The notes: generated by a model from the sequence alone, not told the origin. A stretch of 64,000 nt of DNA from Chitinophaga varians (GCF_012641275.1 NZ_JABAIA010000001.1:930001-994000); one strand, 5' to 3'. Positions 46,854-55,903 are shown, counted from the stretch's first letter. Program-made: numbers and translations.

Positions 46854-47429
46854 TCAGTTGTTCTCAAAATACTTTCCCCAAATCGGATCATCCCAAAACC
46901 GCATATCATCAAGGTTATATTTGTATTTATATTCACCATTTACCTCTTTAAGTGTAGCGAACTCAGTAAAATACGTGTCCTTAATAAGTTCTGAAGCCGC
47001 TTCCCCATCATAGAAATTTATTATACTGAACGGGTCCATCCACTTTAATTTGAATCCATCTTCTTGCCGTACCCCCAGATAACAAAATGCATCATAGTAC
47101 CAATCATAATTCTTATCAGGCTTAAGCTGTCTGTTGACTGGATTTTTCGTAAGAACAAACAATATTACCTTTTGATAGTCTTTACTATACAGTATAGTAT
47201 CAATTTGTAGTGCTGTCGAATCATAATATTCGGCACTGTGAAAGGACTGTTCATGTCTGGTTATCAATTCCCTCATCTGATGCGTTAACACGCCTTTATG
47301 CTTTGCGTAACCATCTGCGTCGAGCTTTATGGTATTTTGATACGCTTTAGGGGTGCGTAATTTCCTTTCTGTGCAAGAAAGTACTATTAAGCTAAATACA
47401 AAAAAGACAATTGCTTTATGTTTCATCAT
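46854..47429 (-). CDS. Small lipoprotein of unknown function
   Basis: 191 residues from the ATG at 47429; the longer start at 47447 adds six residues in front of the signal peptide. MMKHKAIVFFVFSLIVLSCTE is a lipoprotein signal with the lipidated cysteine at C19. The remaining 170 residues are soluble, with aromatic-rich segments (NYDWYYDAFCYLGVRQEDGF and DMRFWDDPIWGKYF). I do not recognise a family. The gene is alone, convergent with dxs and divergent from the AHSA1-like gene, and offers no functional context. Confidence 0.75.
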   Translation of the reverse strand: MMKHKAIVFFVFSLIVLSCTERKLRTPKAYQNTIKLDADGYAKHKGVLTHQMRELITRHEQSFHSAEYYDSTALQIDTILYSKDYQKVILFVLTKNPVNRQLKPDKNYDWYYDAFCYLGVRQEDGFKLKWMDPFSIINFYDGEAASELIKDTYFTEFATLKEVNGEYKYKYNLDDMRFWDDPIWGKYFENN

Positions 47430-47540
47430 ATATTTAATATTTCCCATCTCCTTCCAACGTCCAAATCACCGCTAAAAATTGTCCATATCACCCTCCGCCA
47501 AGTTTCACGCAAAAAACTACTTTTGAAAAAAACATTTCCT

Positions 47541-47987
47541 ATGGCGAACATCTTACACCGTGTGGGCGTTAAAACGGCTTCGCCCGATAACGTTTACCGC
47601 ACACTTACAACAAGGGACGGACTTGCCGGCTGGTGGACCACCGACACCAAAGGAGAAGGTGACCAGGTGGGCAATATCATCGAATTCCGGTTTGGCAATG
47701 ATGGATTCGATATAAAAGTCAAAAAACTACAAGCCCCCACACAAGTGGAATGGGAAGTACTGGATGGCCCGCAGGAATGGATCGGCACCACCATCAGTTT
47801 TGAACTGAAACAGGAAGGCGATTACATCATCCTGCTGTTTAAGCATCTGAACTGGAAAGAGCCGGTAGAGTTCATGCACCATTGCAGCACGAAGTGGGCC
47901 ATATTCCTGATGAGCCTGAAATCACTGGTAGAAACAGGGAAAGGCGCCCCCTTTCCTGTTGATGTCAAAGTTGACAACTGGAACTAA
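47541..47987 (+). CDS. SRPBCC / AHSA1-like domain protein
   Basis: 148 residues from the ATG at 47541. The open frame extends to 47418, but the added 41 residues are basic and unlike the family, and the domain begins directly with MANILHRVGVKTASPDNVYR. The fold is of the START/Bet-v-1 type as in AHSA1-like proteins. The marks are TTRDGLAGWWTTDTKGEGDQ near the start, the strand pair VKKLQAPTQVEWEVLDGP, and the terminal helix WAIFLMSLKSLVETGKG. Members bind hydrophobic ligands or act in stress responses; the ligand here is unknown. It is a single gene. Confidence 0.88.
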   Translation: MANILHRVGVKTASPDNVYRTLTTRDGLAGWWTTDTKGEGDQVGNIIEFRFGNDGFDIKVKKLQAPTQVEWEVLDGPQEWIGTTISFELKQEGDYIILLFKHLNWKEPVEFMHHCSTKWAIFLMSLKSLVETGKGAPFPVDVKVDNWN

Positions 47988-47997
47988 AAATAAATGC

Positions 47998-49014
47998 TTA
48001 TTCATCGCTTTCATCTTTGGGTGCAGGAAGATTGATAACGGGCAACTTCTCTCCCCTCGCTTTCGCGACCCGGTAATGTGACCAGTTTTCAATTTCCTGC
48101 TCTCCATAGATGATCATTCTCACAGCAACATCTTTGGTGTCCATATCTCCGACATACATTTTCTGATGATCGGGCACGGCTTCGTAACTGCTCTTCAGCT
48201 GCTCCTTATTTTCGAGTGTTGGATTGTCCAGGTATTGCTGATACGCCGTTCTGCAAACTTCGATGGAAGAAGGCTCTCCCTTTAACTCCCTGATAATGTC
48301 CCGGACTTCCAGTAATTTCTCCCGGATATCGGTGGCATACTGCTCCTTTTGGACTGTAAAGCTTCCAAGGCCATGTATGTTGACTTTAGCATGTACCGGA
48401 ACTTCCGACAAAATTATTCCTTTGGTTATTAATTCCTCGAATTCTTCCAGGGTGGTGTATACCGTTTTTTCCAGACGGGACAGATGAATGGTAAGGTCGG
48501 GGAAAATGATCACTTTAACCAGGTGGTATTCCTCGCTCACTTTATAAAACAGGTGTATGCTTTCCCCGCCTATTTTTTCAGGAAAAAAATCATTGGCCGT
48601 TCTTTTTTGTTCTTTGTAAACAGTTCCGTTTGCGCTCTCTCCTATCTTAATACCATTAACAACTTTTTGCCTGTATTGGTAGATATTTTCCAGTGTTGGG
48701 TTGAGTATCCTGATCAGCTGCAACACATAGTCAATAAAACTTTCCGCATCAAACAACCAGGAACCATTGGTGATGGTCCAGCTGCCCAGTCCATGAATAG
48801 AGATAGCTTCATTGTCCGGGATATTCAACACTACCCAACCTCTTCTGACATCTTCCTTAAAATGTGCGAGATCTTCAAAGTTCCAGCAGTCTACTCTGCC
48901 ATCTGCATAAACATCAATATCAACAAAAAAATAACTGCCATTACGGATAACCGCGGGAATGGAAAAGCCTTCGATCAGTTGTTTTCTGTATACGTTTGTG
49001 GTTGGGTTAATCAT
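47998..49014 (-). CDS. Uncharacterised protein with an internal duplication
   Basis: 338 residues, no signal peptide. I cannot name the family with certainty. The protein contains the same beta-strand signature twice: VDCWNFEDLAHFKEDVRRGW with IHGLGSWTI (about 40-82), and IHLSRLEKTVYTTLEEFEEL with IHGLGSFTV (about 175-218). A helical C-terminal part ends with IYGEQEIENWSHYRVAKARG, which recalls DUF7638/7639-type proteins. The duplicated unit suggests a tandem binding domain. It is convergent with the AHSA1-like gene (10-base gap) and divergent from the riboswitch-controlled gene. Confidence 0.75.
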   Translation of the reverse strand: MINPTTNVYRKQLIEGFSIPAVIRNGSYFFVDIDVYADGRVDCWNFEDLAHFKEDVRRGWVVLNIPDNEAISIHGLGSWTITNGSWLFDAESFIDYVLQLIRILNPTLENIYQYRQKVVNGIKIGESANGTVYKEQKRTANDFFPEKIGGESIHLFYKVSEEYHLVKVIIFPDLTIHLSRLEKTVYTTLEEFEELITKGIILSEVPVHAKVNIHGLGSFTVQKEQYATDIREKLLEVRDIIRELKGEPSSIEVCRTAYQQYLDNPTLENKEQLKSSYEAVPDHQKMYVGDMDTKDVAVRMIIYGEQEIENWSHYRVAKARGEKLPVINLPAPKDESDE

Positions 49015-49115
49015 CTTTCTTTTCTTTTTTGAAGAAACTGGTATTCAGCTGGCTAAAGTATTCTTTTTTAGTCGTTCACACAAACGGCACCTCTTTCTTT
49101 TTCAATAATTTATTG

Positions 49116-49123
49116 TACTTTCG
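49116..49123 (+). promoter_or_regulatory. -7 element upstream of the cobalamin riboswitch
   Basis: TACTTTCG is one base from the TAnnTTTG consensus, with TTTC at 49094-49097 about 18 bases upstream. Transcription from here would begin just before the riboswitch. Confidence 0.4.
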
Positions 49124-49139
49124 CGCCGCAATTGGTTTT

Positions 49140-49320
49140 TAACATAGGTTTCACGATGTTAAAATTAATAGGGAATCAGGTGTAAATCCTGAGCAGACCC
49201 GCTACTGTAAGTTCTGCAACAACACCCGGACATCTACTCGCCACTGTTTTTAGTGAATAAAAACGGGAAGGCCGTCCGAAGTGAGAACAAGCCAGGAGAC
49301 CTGCCAATGCAGATAATTTT
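49140..49320 (+). ncRNA. Cobalamin (B12) riboswitch
   Basis: All the conserved pieces of the cobalamin riboswitch core are present in order. GGGAATCAGGTGTAAATCC lies at 49171-49189 and GCAGACCCGCTACTGTAA at 49193-49210. GCCACTG is at 49240-49246, GGGAAGGC at 49265-49272 and AGCCAGGAGACCTGCC (the B12 box) at 49290-49305. It stands 117 bases before the start of the BtuG-like lipoprotein gene and should repress it when adenosylcobalamin or a related cobamide is abundant. I could not resolve the expression platform between 49320 and 49437; the exact ends of the element are approximate. Confidence 0.93.
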
Positions 49321-49436
49321 TAAAGCTTCGAGGATAGGGCTTTGAATGCAACTTGCACTGAAATTATTTCGGCGTCTTATTGTTTTCGCATGTCATCTGA
49401 TAGGCTATCAAACCAGTCATTTAGTACTAGCATTTT

Positions 49437-50792
49437 ATGAAAAAAAGCGTTTTCGCATTTGGGGCGTTCGTCGCCGTCGCATTGGTATCCTGTTCAAAAA
49501 AAGATTCTACTGAGCCTATGCCGGTTGGGACCGGAGAAGTAGCCATCATCAATGTGCTTTCTCAAAACGGTGTAGCACAGGAAGACACCCTGGTGTTTAA
49601 AGCAAAGGCGCCACAGGGCAGCACCTTCAACTGGACCGTCAACGGCAAGGGCACCACCGCTACCGACTCCATTTTTAAATTTGTATCAACGGACATGGGT
49701 GAACATATTATCGCTGTCACCGCTTCCACCAATAATAAAAAGGTCTCCTCCCAGACAAGTGTTACCGTATATGGAAAATACAAATACGGCACCTTTATTT
49801 TAAATGAGGGCAACATGACCACGGAGAACGGATCACTGATATTCATCAGTCCCAAAGGCGTAATAACGGACAGTGCTTACTTTAAGGCCAATGGCACCCA
49901 ACTGGGAAACGTGGCACAAGACCTCTTCATCAGCAACAACAAAATATACATCATTTCCCAAAACGGTAAAAAGAACGCGGTAGGCGACGCTTTTAGCAAC
50001 GACGGCCTGCTCGTTGTGGCCAATGCGGAAACGCTTAAAAAGGTAGCCGCCTACAACGATGAACTGGCCGCATTAAGCTGGCCTACGCATGTGGCAGTGT
50101 TAAACGAGGAAAATGTCATCATCCGTGATAACAATGGCTTATACAGATTTAATCCGATCACCAAAGCCCTCACCTTTATCAAAGGCTCCCGGTCTGCCGC
50201 CAAGCTGACCCTGGCCGTTTCCAACAATAAAATATTTGCCGCCGCCGGCTCTAAAGTATATGTCGTGGAACCGAATAAGGACACGCTCACCTATGCTTTG
50301 GATATGAAAGGGTCTGTAAGCGGTGTGGTAAGAGCCAGTGACGGTAATATCTGGGTATCCACCACCGGATCACCTGCTAAAATTTCCAAAATCAATTTCA
50401 GGGACTACTCCCTGATAAAAGCCAATGATATCATCACAGGCAGCGTGAGCGCAGGTTTTGGGGCTACGCCGGGCATCACGGCTAAGGGGGACACGCTTTA
50501 TTTCAGCGGCGCCGGTACCAAAATATACCGCCACGTTTTCAGCATGGGCGCAACTGAATTTATGGCAGATGCAAAGACAGTCGTTCAGAATGCCAACATC
50601 GTATACAACAATATCGCTGTACATCCGGTCACAGGAGAAGTATACCTGAACACCATGAAGGCTTATGGCAGAGACTACCTGACTAATAATATCAGCGTGT
50701 TCAACTTTAACAATAAAGATATTTTAAGCGCTAACTATAAAGACCACACGAAATTTCCTGCTGGTATATTCTTCACCGAATCCTTTAACTAA
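49437..50792 (+). CDS. BtuG-like beta-propeller lipoprotein (DUF5074), probably cobalamin binding
   Basis: 451 residues. A lipoprotein signal (MKKSVFAFGAFVAVALVSCS, C19) is followed by an Ig-like segment (about 30-115, with FKAKAPQGSTFNWTVNGKG) and a seven-bladed YncE/DUF5074-type propeller. The propeller includes KYGTFILNEGNMTTENGSLI, VAQDLFISNNKIYIISQNG and ISKINFRDYSLIKANDIITG. In Bacteroides, surface BtuG proteins of this fold capture cobalamin and pass it to BtuB. The riboswitch directly upstream supports that role. No btuB or other B12 gene follows; a terminator at 50814-50846 closes the unit, so it would have to work with a transporter encoded elsewhere. Confidence 0.85.
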   Translation: MKKSVFAFGAFVAVALVSCSKKDSTEPMPVGTGEVAIINVLSQNGVAQEDTLVFKAKAPQGSTFNWTVNGKGTTATDSIFKFVSTDMGEHIIAVTASTNNKKVSSQTSVTVYGKYKYGTFILNEGNMTTENGSLIFISPKGVITDSAYFKANGTQLGNVAQDLFISNNKIYIISQNGKKNAVGDAFSNDGLLVVANAETLKKVAAYNDELAALSWPTHVAVLNEENVIIRDNNGLYRFNPITKALTFIKGSRSAAKLTLAVSNNKIFAAAGSKVYVVEPNKDTLTYALDMKGSVSGVVRASDGNIWVSTTGSPAKISKINFRDYSLIKANDIITGSVSAGFGATPGITAKGDTLYFSGAGTKIYRHVFSMGATEFMADAKTVVQNANIVYNNIAVHPVTGEVYLNTMKAYGRDYLTNNISVFNFNNKDILSANYKDHTKFPAGIFFTESFN

Positions 50793-50813
50793 ATACACCG
50801 GATACTGAAAGAG

Positions 50814-50846
50814 GAGGTTGTCTTAATATTAAGACGACCTCTTTTT
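50814..50846 (+). terminator. Intrinsic terminator of the riboswitch-controlled gene
   Basis: GAGGTTGTCTTA and TAAGACGACCTC pair over 12 bases with a single wobble around a short AT loop (50814-50841) and are followed by TTTTT (50842-50846). Confidence 0.9.
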
Positions 50847-50911
50847 ATTATACAAATACTTGATATCTTTATAAGGTATCTTACCCTCTGAATATAGGAT
50901 ACCCGACAATT

Positions 50912-52429
50912 ATGAAAACAACAACGAAAGTTCCGCTACAGGTGATCCTTTGTATCACCCTGTTTTTTGTTGTATTGACAAGCTGCAACCATCAAAACGG
51001 ACACGACAAAACGCCCGGCAATGATAGCACCGGGCTGCTGTTGTCCGAAAACAGCATGCAGGCGGACCTGTCGGTCTTATTCACGGCTTTCAAAGATATC
51101 CATCCGGCTTATGGCCTGTATACCCCGGCAGACAGCGTGGCCAAACTGTATCACAGTATTGCCGGCACCCTTCGGCAGCCGGTGTCTGAAGACGAATTTA
51201 TTACCAGAATCTCCCCTTTGGTCAGTGCTTTAAAATGCGGGCATACCCAGATCAAACATTCAGCTAACTACAAGCCATACACCGGAGATAAAACATTCCA
51301 TCTGCCATTCAAGGTTTTAGTGCAAGACGACAAAGCCTGGGTTACCTATCACCAGGTAGAGGCACTCCATACCGGCGATGAGCTGTTGTCCGTGAACGAT
51401 GTACCTGTGGCGGACATCATTCGCCACGGCAGTGATTTATATGCTATGGATGGCAACAACCATACTTTTAAGGAACTGTTTTTAAGCGAATACGATGGGT
51501 TTGAAGATGCCTGTAATAAATGCTACCGGTGGGCGCCTCCCTACCGTATCCGTATTCGTACGAAAGATGGTAGTGAGAAAGCCGTAACAGTTGATACGGT
51601 TTCTTCCAAAATACCACAGGCAGAACCGGTGAAAGAAATTGACAGTTACAATGGGTGGGCGGTATCCGGGGCAACTGAATACCTGCCATTGCGCTATTTA
51701 CCTGGCGCCTCCCTGGCCTGTTTTGAAGTCCATACTTATCAATATGAAGACACCGCCATCTATCAGAAAGCTTTCCGTGAGATACATGAAAAAGGTATCA
51801 ACAACCTGATAATTGATCTGAGACACAATACCGGAGGGGATATAAGGGTGGCCGCTAAATTACTGACCTATCTCGCAGATGCACCTTTCCAAATGGTGGG
51901 AGATGTCTGGTCCAGAGTGCCTGACCCAACGAAAACAGCATTCGAACGTTACTTCAACCCTGAAATATCCAATAGTTTCACTCAAAGCTTTAAGCCGCGG
52001 GACATAAAAACAGACGGGCATTACCTTGTCGGGTTTCGGCCTGTATTTGGCGACTTGATGGGCAGCACCCGTCTTGCGCCAACTGATCATTATACGGGCA
52101 ACCTGTTTGTACTGACAGACGGCGCCACGTTTTCATCCGGCGCTCATACAGCGGCGGCGATTAAACAATACTGCCGCAAAGCCGTATTCATTGGCCGCGA
52201 GACAGGAGGCGGATCAGAGGGCTGCAGCGGTGGCACCATCCAACACCTGACACTACCGAATACCGGCATACAAGTCGATTTTCCACTACTAAGACTCGTG
52301 TCTGTGCTAAAACACCCGGTGAAAGGACAGGGAATATTACCAGACAAGATAATACACCTTACACCGGCAGATGTTGTTACGCATAATGACCCTGACATAA
52401 AAGCGGCAATAGGCCTGATATCCCTTTAG
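50912..52429 (+). CDS. S41-family serine peptidase lipoprotein
   Basis: 505 residues with a lipoprotein signal (VILCITLFFVVLTSCNHQNG, C25). The N-terminal region (about 45-120) holds a helical lobe, followed by a PDZ-like segment (about 130-180, with HTGDELLSVNDVPVADII). The S41 catalytic core has NLIIDLRHNTGGDIRVAAKL and a candidate nucleophile pair S408/S409 in TDGATFSSGAHTAAAIK, then GRETGGGSEGCSGG. It is a periplasmic or surface-attached tail-specific-type protease; its targets are unknown. It stands alone, separated from the BtuG-like gene by a terminator. Confidence 0.9.
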   Translation: MKTTTKVPLQVILCITLFFVVLTSCNHQNGHDKTPGNDSTGLLLSENSMQADLSVLFTAFKDIHPAYGLYTPADSVAKLYHSIAGTLRQPVSEDEFITRISPLVSALKCGHTQIKHSANYKPYTGDKTFHLPFKVLVQDDKAWVTYHQVEALHTGDELLSVNDVPVADIIRHGSDLYAMDGNNHTFKELFLSEYDGFEDACNKCYRWAPPYRIRIRTKDGSEKAVTVDTVSSKIPQAEPVKEIDSYNGWAVSGATEYLPLRYLPGASLACFEVHTYQYEDTAIYQKAFREIHEKGINNLIIDLRHNTGGDIRVAAKLLTYLADAPFQMVGDVWSRVPDPTKTAFERYFNPEISNSFTQSFKPRDIKTDGHYLVGFRPVFGDLMGSTRLAPTDHYTGNLFVLTDGATFSSGAHTAAAIKQYCRKAVFIGRETGGGSEGCSGGTIQHLTLPNTGIQVDFPLLRLVSVLKHPVKGQGILPDKIIHLTPADVVTHNDPDIKAAIGLISL

Positions 52430-52471
52430 ACGCCATTCCATTGAACGGTTAGACAGAAAGAATCAGTTTTA

Positions 52472-53662
52472 TCAAAACATATAAATGGCAATATCCCCCG
52501 GACTTACATTAACAGTTTTGATGTTAGTGCCTACATTTACCAGCGTTCCATTCTTACGTACCTGTTTTACGCCGGGACCACAGCGTATCGTTAAATCCAT
52601 TGGTTGTCTAAAATCCCGGTTAACAATCACCAGATAGTTGGTCTTACCATTCTTTAATACAGACACTACGGCTCCCGTTCCTTTTGTAGCAAGCTGTTTA
52701 ATAGGCGCAGGCAATGATTTCAACGGCACGGTTCCTTGGGGAATTGAGGCTCCTGTATGTGCCACTGATACTACTTTGGCACCAAGAAAAACACCTGATA
52801 AGTCTTTTATTTCCCGGTTAACGGCTTGCATATTGTAATAAACATCACTTCGCTTCAAGTCTCTTGTAATTGGACCATTGCGAAAATTCATACCCTCTTC
52901 ATAGGGCGTACAGTAAGTAAAATACTGAATACCCTGTGCCCCATATGCCAAATTACTGAAGACCTGTAATCTCAATTGAGACAAGGTGGGTATCGGATAG
53001 GGTCCATGTGCTACTGTCAGTGCAAATGCCCAGAACGCCTTGCCGGCATTCCTTGCTTCAGCGGAAAAAATTTCCAGGTTCTCGTACCAAATATCGCGGA
53101 CGCCAGTATCCAGAATGGGATAATGGTCAAATGACAACCACTGCACAGGCACTTCCCTGATAAATGCTCTCACATATTCCCGATAGCTGTCGATACCCAA
53201 CTGCTGCTTCGTTGCATAATTGGGCAATAAATTCACGTAGGCAAAGTGCTTTGGATCAATACTACGTACTTTCCTCACCAATTCGGCGACCATCGGGAAA
53301 TCCCTCGTGGAAGGTTCATCAAAAATATAATATCCTGCGAGCCCCGGATGATTCATGAATCTTCTTACCGTAGCCTCGGTAGCACTTTGAAGCTCAGCAC
53401 ACCGAACCATCAATTTCACATCCGTTTTCGCGGCAGCATCTAATGCTTTTTCAGCACTCTCCAAACTTCGATAATACATGTAAGTATAATTGGCCCCAGA
53501 TGCCCTTAATTCCTGATAACGTTCCACTGAGGTTTCATCAGGGGGTATCCCATACCAGGCAACAATGGGTATTTGTGCCGACCTGCTCAATCTGCTTTGG
53601 GCAACTGCTATATTAAGGCATCCAAATATTGCACAGACAATCAAAACGAAAAATTGCTTCAT
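52472..53662 (-). CDS. Secreted TIM-barrel glycoside hydrolase-like protein
   Basis: 396 residues with a signal peptide (about 1-21, ending NIAVAQS). Residues about 30-300 look like a TIM barrel of the glycoside hydrolase superfamily: IPIVAWYGIPPDETSVERYQ, then GLAGYYIFDEPSTRDFP with the likely acid/base E116, LSFDHYPILDTG, and the later strand YGAQGIQYFTYC. A beta-sandwich about 90 residues long follows (VIVNRDFRQPMDLTIRCGPG). I cannot assign a GH family number; it resembles GH42-like and DUF4434-like barrels. The nucleophile is not certain. The gene is single, with no transporter beside it. Confidence 0.7.
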   Translation of the reverse strand: MKQFFVLIVCAIFGCLNIAVAQSRLSRSAQIPIVAWYGIPPDETSVERYQELRASGANYTYMYYRSLESAEKALDAAAKTDVKLMVRCAELQSATEATVRRFMNHPGLAGYYIFDEPSTRDFPMVAELVRKVRSIDPKHFAYVNLLPNYATKQQLGIDSYREYVRAFIREVPVQWLSFDHYPILDTGVRDIWYENLEIFSAEARNAGKAFWAFALTVAHGPYPIPTLSQLRLQVFSNLAYGAQGIQYFTYCTPYEEGMNFRNGPITRDLKRSDVYYNMQAVNREIKDLSGVFLGAKVVSVAHTGASIPQGTVPLKSLPAPIKQLATKGTGAVVSVLKNGKTNYLVIVNRDFRQPMDLTIRCGPGVKQVRKNGTLVNVGTNIKTVNVSPGDIAIYMF

Positions 53663-53832
53663 TGATTATATTTTTTAAAGATAATATGTAGCACTACAAA
53701 CTACAGGCCATAAGTATGCTTACTCCTGATCATCAATCATTTACTTTAAAAATGGGAAATAATCCCAAAAACATAACTATGAATCGGTATACAAGATCTG
53801 TTATCTACTACACCGATCGCCACATGACTTTA

Positions 53833-54630
53833 TCAATACATCAATTGGTCCAAAAATGTTTTGACAATCACAACAAATCGATCCGGTTGGTCCATATGCA
53901 GGCTATGACCGGCGTTTTCCAACTGTGCCACCTGTAGCCCGGAGTTAACGCGCTGCAATGCTTCTGCAACAGTAGCAGATACCACTCCTCTGTCACCAAA
54001 CAAAAGAAGGGCGGGGATATCGATCCTGCTTACCAGCTGCTTGTAATCAGGGTTGGGCGGCGTCAGCACGTCAAATGCCGCCATGCTGGTTTGAAGGCGG
54101 GCACGGGCAAACAGTTCCAGCGTTTCCGCTGACCGGTGAGGATGTCTTCTCCGGGCATCCGCAATTAATTCTTCCAGCGACAAGGCAAGTACCTTACGGT
54201 GTTGATCGGCCACATCACTGTCGCGCACTTCACGTTGTACCTGCGGGCTTAGAAATGTGGGATCAGCTAAAATTACGCCGCGAAGCAGATTGGGTTTACG
54301 GCCAGCCACCACAGCCGCCGTCATGCCGCCCATCGAATGCCCGACCAATACAGGAGCAGGCAATCCTAAAACATCTATCAAACCGGCAACGTCGCTGGCA
54401 AGATCATCATAACGGTAGCCATGGTCAGGAACACCGGAAAGCCCATGCCCGCGGGCATCGGGCATAATCACATCATATTCGCGTTCCAGCGAACGGGCCA
54501 GGCCTGTCCAGCATAAGCCATTGGTCATAAGGCCGTGCAGCAGTATCACCGGAGGCTTGTTCCCCCCTGTCCTGGTGTAGTGTATCCGGAGATTATTGGC
54601 TTTACAGATAGCGGTGCTCCAATTACTCAT
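53833..54630 (-). CDS. Alpha/beta hydrolase
   Basis: 265 residues from the ATG at 54630, chosen because the conserved fold starts right there (MSNWSTAICKANNLRIHY); the earlier start at 54684 adds a basic 18-residue tail. The fold is clear: oxyanion-hole motif LLHGLMTNG, MPDARGHGLSG, the nucleophile elbow VGHSMGG with S99, the acid D213 in LLLFGDRG and H242 in NAGHSLHMDQPDRF. A cap region lies at about 125-190. The residues resemble non-haem haloperoxidase or esterase relatives such as BpoC-type hydrolases, but the substrate is unknown. It is probably cytoplasmic. Confidence 0.92.
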   Translation of the reverse strand: MSNWSTAICKANNLRIHYTRTGGNKPPVILLHGLMTNGLCWTGLARSLEREYDVIMPDARGHGLSGVPDHGYRYDDLASDVAGLIDVLGLPAPVLVGHSMGGMTAAVVAGRKPNLLRGVILADPTFLSPQVQREVRDSDVADQHRKVLALSLEELIADARRRHPHRSAETLELFARARLQTSMAAFDVLTPPNPDYKQLVSRIDIPALLLFGDRGVVSATVAEALQRVNSGLQVAQLENAGHSLHMDQPDRFVVIVKTFLDQLMY

Positions 54631-54720
54631 TGTCTGTTTTTTTCCGGTTTCATGTCGATATATCACCCTTCCATTTTTCACCATCTCTGCGGTATCAACT
54701 AATACCTCATCGCCACAGTA

Positions 54721-55044
54721 TCACCTCAATTTTATTTCAAAGGCATCTTTAAACCCGAGGATAAATTCCCGTAACGCCGCTTCGTTGGATGAATAAGCAC
54801 AGAACATACCTGCTTCCGGATCGAAACTAATCTCACCCGCCAGTGCCGGCCGTTCTGCCAAAAAACCTATTGCCAGGGATTCCCAGTCATATCCATTGCC
54901 TTCAACGCCTTCGATGCCTTCCTCTTCCCAGGTGTCAAAAATAGCAGCCTTATATTCTCCGGCATCCAGGCACACAGAAAACGTGTCTTCATATTTCACC
55001 CAAAAAAATGGTTTGATGGCTGCTTCAAAATCTTTAATGTCCAT
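54721..55044 (-). CDS. Orphan immunity protein, Imm51-like
   Basis: 107 residues, acidic and without a signal peptide. The segments GNGYDWESLA (49-58) and FDPEAGMFCAYS (74-85), together with KPFFWVKYEDTFSVCL near the start, match the Imm51 immunity family of polymorphic toxin systems. Such proteins bind and neutralise a toxin tip domain. No toxin domain lies directly next to it; the nearest RHS toxin gene starts 4.7 kb away on the other strand and carries an unrelated metallopeptidase tip. It therefore looks like an orphan immunity gene kept against outside attack. The first codons overlap a 42-codon ORF in the same direction. Confidence 0.65.
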   Translation of the reverse strand: MDIKDFEAAIKPFFWVKYEDTFSVCLDAGEYKAAIFDTWEEEGIEGVEGNGYDWESLAIGFLAERPALAGEISFDPEAGMFCAYSSNEAALREFILGFKDAFEIKLR

Positions 55045-55162
55045 ATTGTTCTAATGCTTTAAAAAGTTCTTCTCCGTTAGCTTTTATACACTCTCTGTAT
55101 TCCGCCGGCATATTGTTTTGCGCGATGTCATTACCTGCCGGTGCAATGCTAAACATTTTCAT
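55034..55162 (-). CDS. Small ORF overlapping the Imm51-like gene
   Basis: A 42-codon ORF starts MKMFSIAPAGNDIAQNNMPA and ends KANGEELFKALEQYGH, with its stop 11 bases inside the Imm51-like gene. The overlap would couple translation of the two. A stop codon (TAA) two codons before its ATG rules out a longer reading frame, so it is not the end of a toxin gene that reads through. The protein is soluble with no recognisable family. It may be a small partner of the immunity protein or the last relic of the cognate toxin. Short length makes the call uncertain. Confidence 0.4.
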   Translation of the reverse strand: MKMFSIAPAGNDIAQNNMPAEYRECIKANGEELFKALEQYGH

Positions 55163-55317
55163 TTTTTAAAGGTAAGATATTATAACGGTCATGCCTATAG
55201 CAGATTTCCATGTATGGCGAAGGCGACTGCGATAACTCCATCCATAAAGTGATCACAGCTGTGCATCCCGTCCAAAATACCTACATTGCGGGAATAACCG
55301 CCTAAAACAATAATTGC

Positions 55318-55866
55318 ATGCCTTCAGCATCAGATGATATTATCACCGAAAGATTAACGCTCCGGTTATTGGGAAATGAAGTCAGGAACGCCTGCCTCGC
55401 CGCCGACCTGGCCAAAGCATCCCAACTGCTGGGAGCAGCTGTGCCCGAGGCTTTCCTGGAACACCCCAGCAGTCTGCAGCACGAACAGCAGCAACTGGCA
55501 GCGAACACCCACTACGCTCCCTGGTCTTCCAGGGCTATCATACTTACCGGGGAGATGAAGGCCATCGGCCTTATCCGCTTTCATGCCGCCCCTGACCTCA
55601 ATGCATCAAAGGAGTATATGAAAGGCGCCGTAGAAGTAGGCTACCAGATTTTGGCGCCTTACCGGAGAAAAGGCTACGCCCGCGAAGCCGTGACAGCAGC
55701 CTTTGATTGGGCACGCACTTATTTTCATGTGAACCGTTTTATTGCTTCCGTGTCTCCGGATAATCTGCCTTCCATGAACCTCGTGCAGTCCCTTGGTTTC
55801 ACCAAAGTGGACGAAGTGATGGATGAAATTGACGGTATGGAGTATGTGTATTCCTGTAATTACTAA
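55318..55866 (+). CDS. GNAT-family acetyltransferase
   Basis: 182 residues. The RimJ/RimL-like GNAT fold begins with ITERLTLRLL, and the acetyl-CoA loop is present as GYQILAPYRRKGYAREAVTA (A-motif R-x-x-G-x-A). It is followed by NRFIASVSPDNLPSMNLVQSLGF, the usual end of this family. The substrate may be an amine group on a small molecule or protein; it cannot be read from the sequence. The gene stands alone between the immunity-like gene and the RHS locus. Confidence 0.9.
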   Translation: MPSASDDIITERLTLRLLGNEVRNACLAADLAKASQLLGAAVPEAFLEHPSSLQHEQQQLAANTHYAPWSSRAIILTGEMKAIGLIRFHAAPDLNASKEYMKGAVEVGYQILAPYRRKGYAREAVTAAFDWARTYFHVNRFIASVSPDNLPSMNLVQSLGFTKVDEVMDEIDGMEYVYSCNY

Positions 55867-55903
55867 TTGCCCTTCTTATCCCCTGATAATCAAAGTCATC
55901 ATT

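Noticed and set aside
53716..53937. 73-codon plus-strand ORF near the hydrolase end
   Set aside because: It half overlaps the hydrolase on the other strand, and its sequence has no protein-like pattern.
55201..55303. Short open frame ending NTYIAGITA upstream of the acetyltransferase gene
   Set aside because: It is only about 31 codons long from its first ATG, has no recognisable family and no upstream signal; it may be an old gene end but the evidence is too thin.
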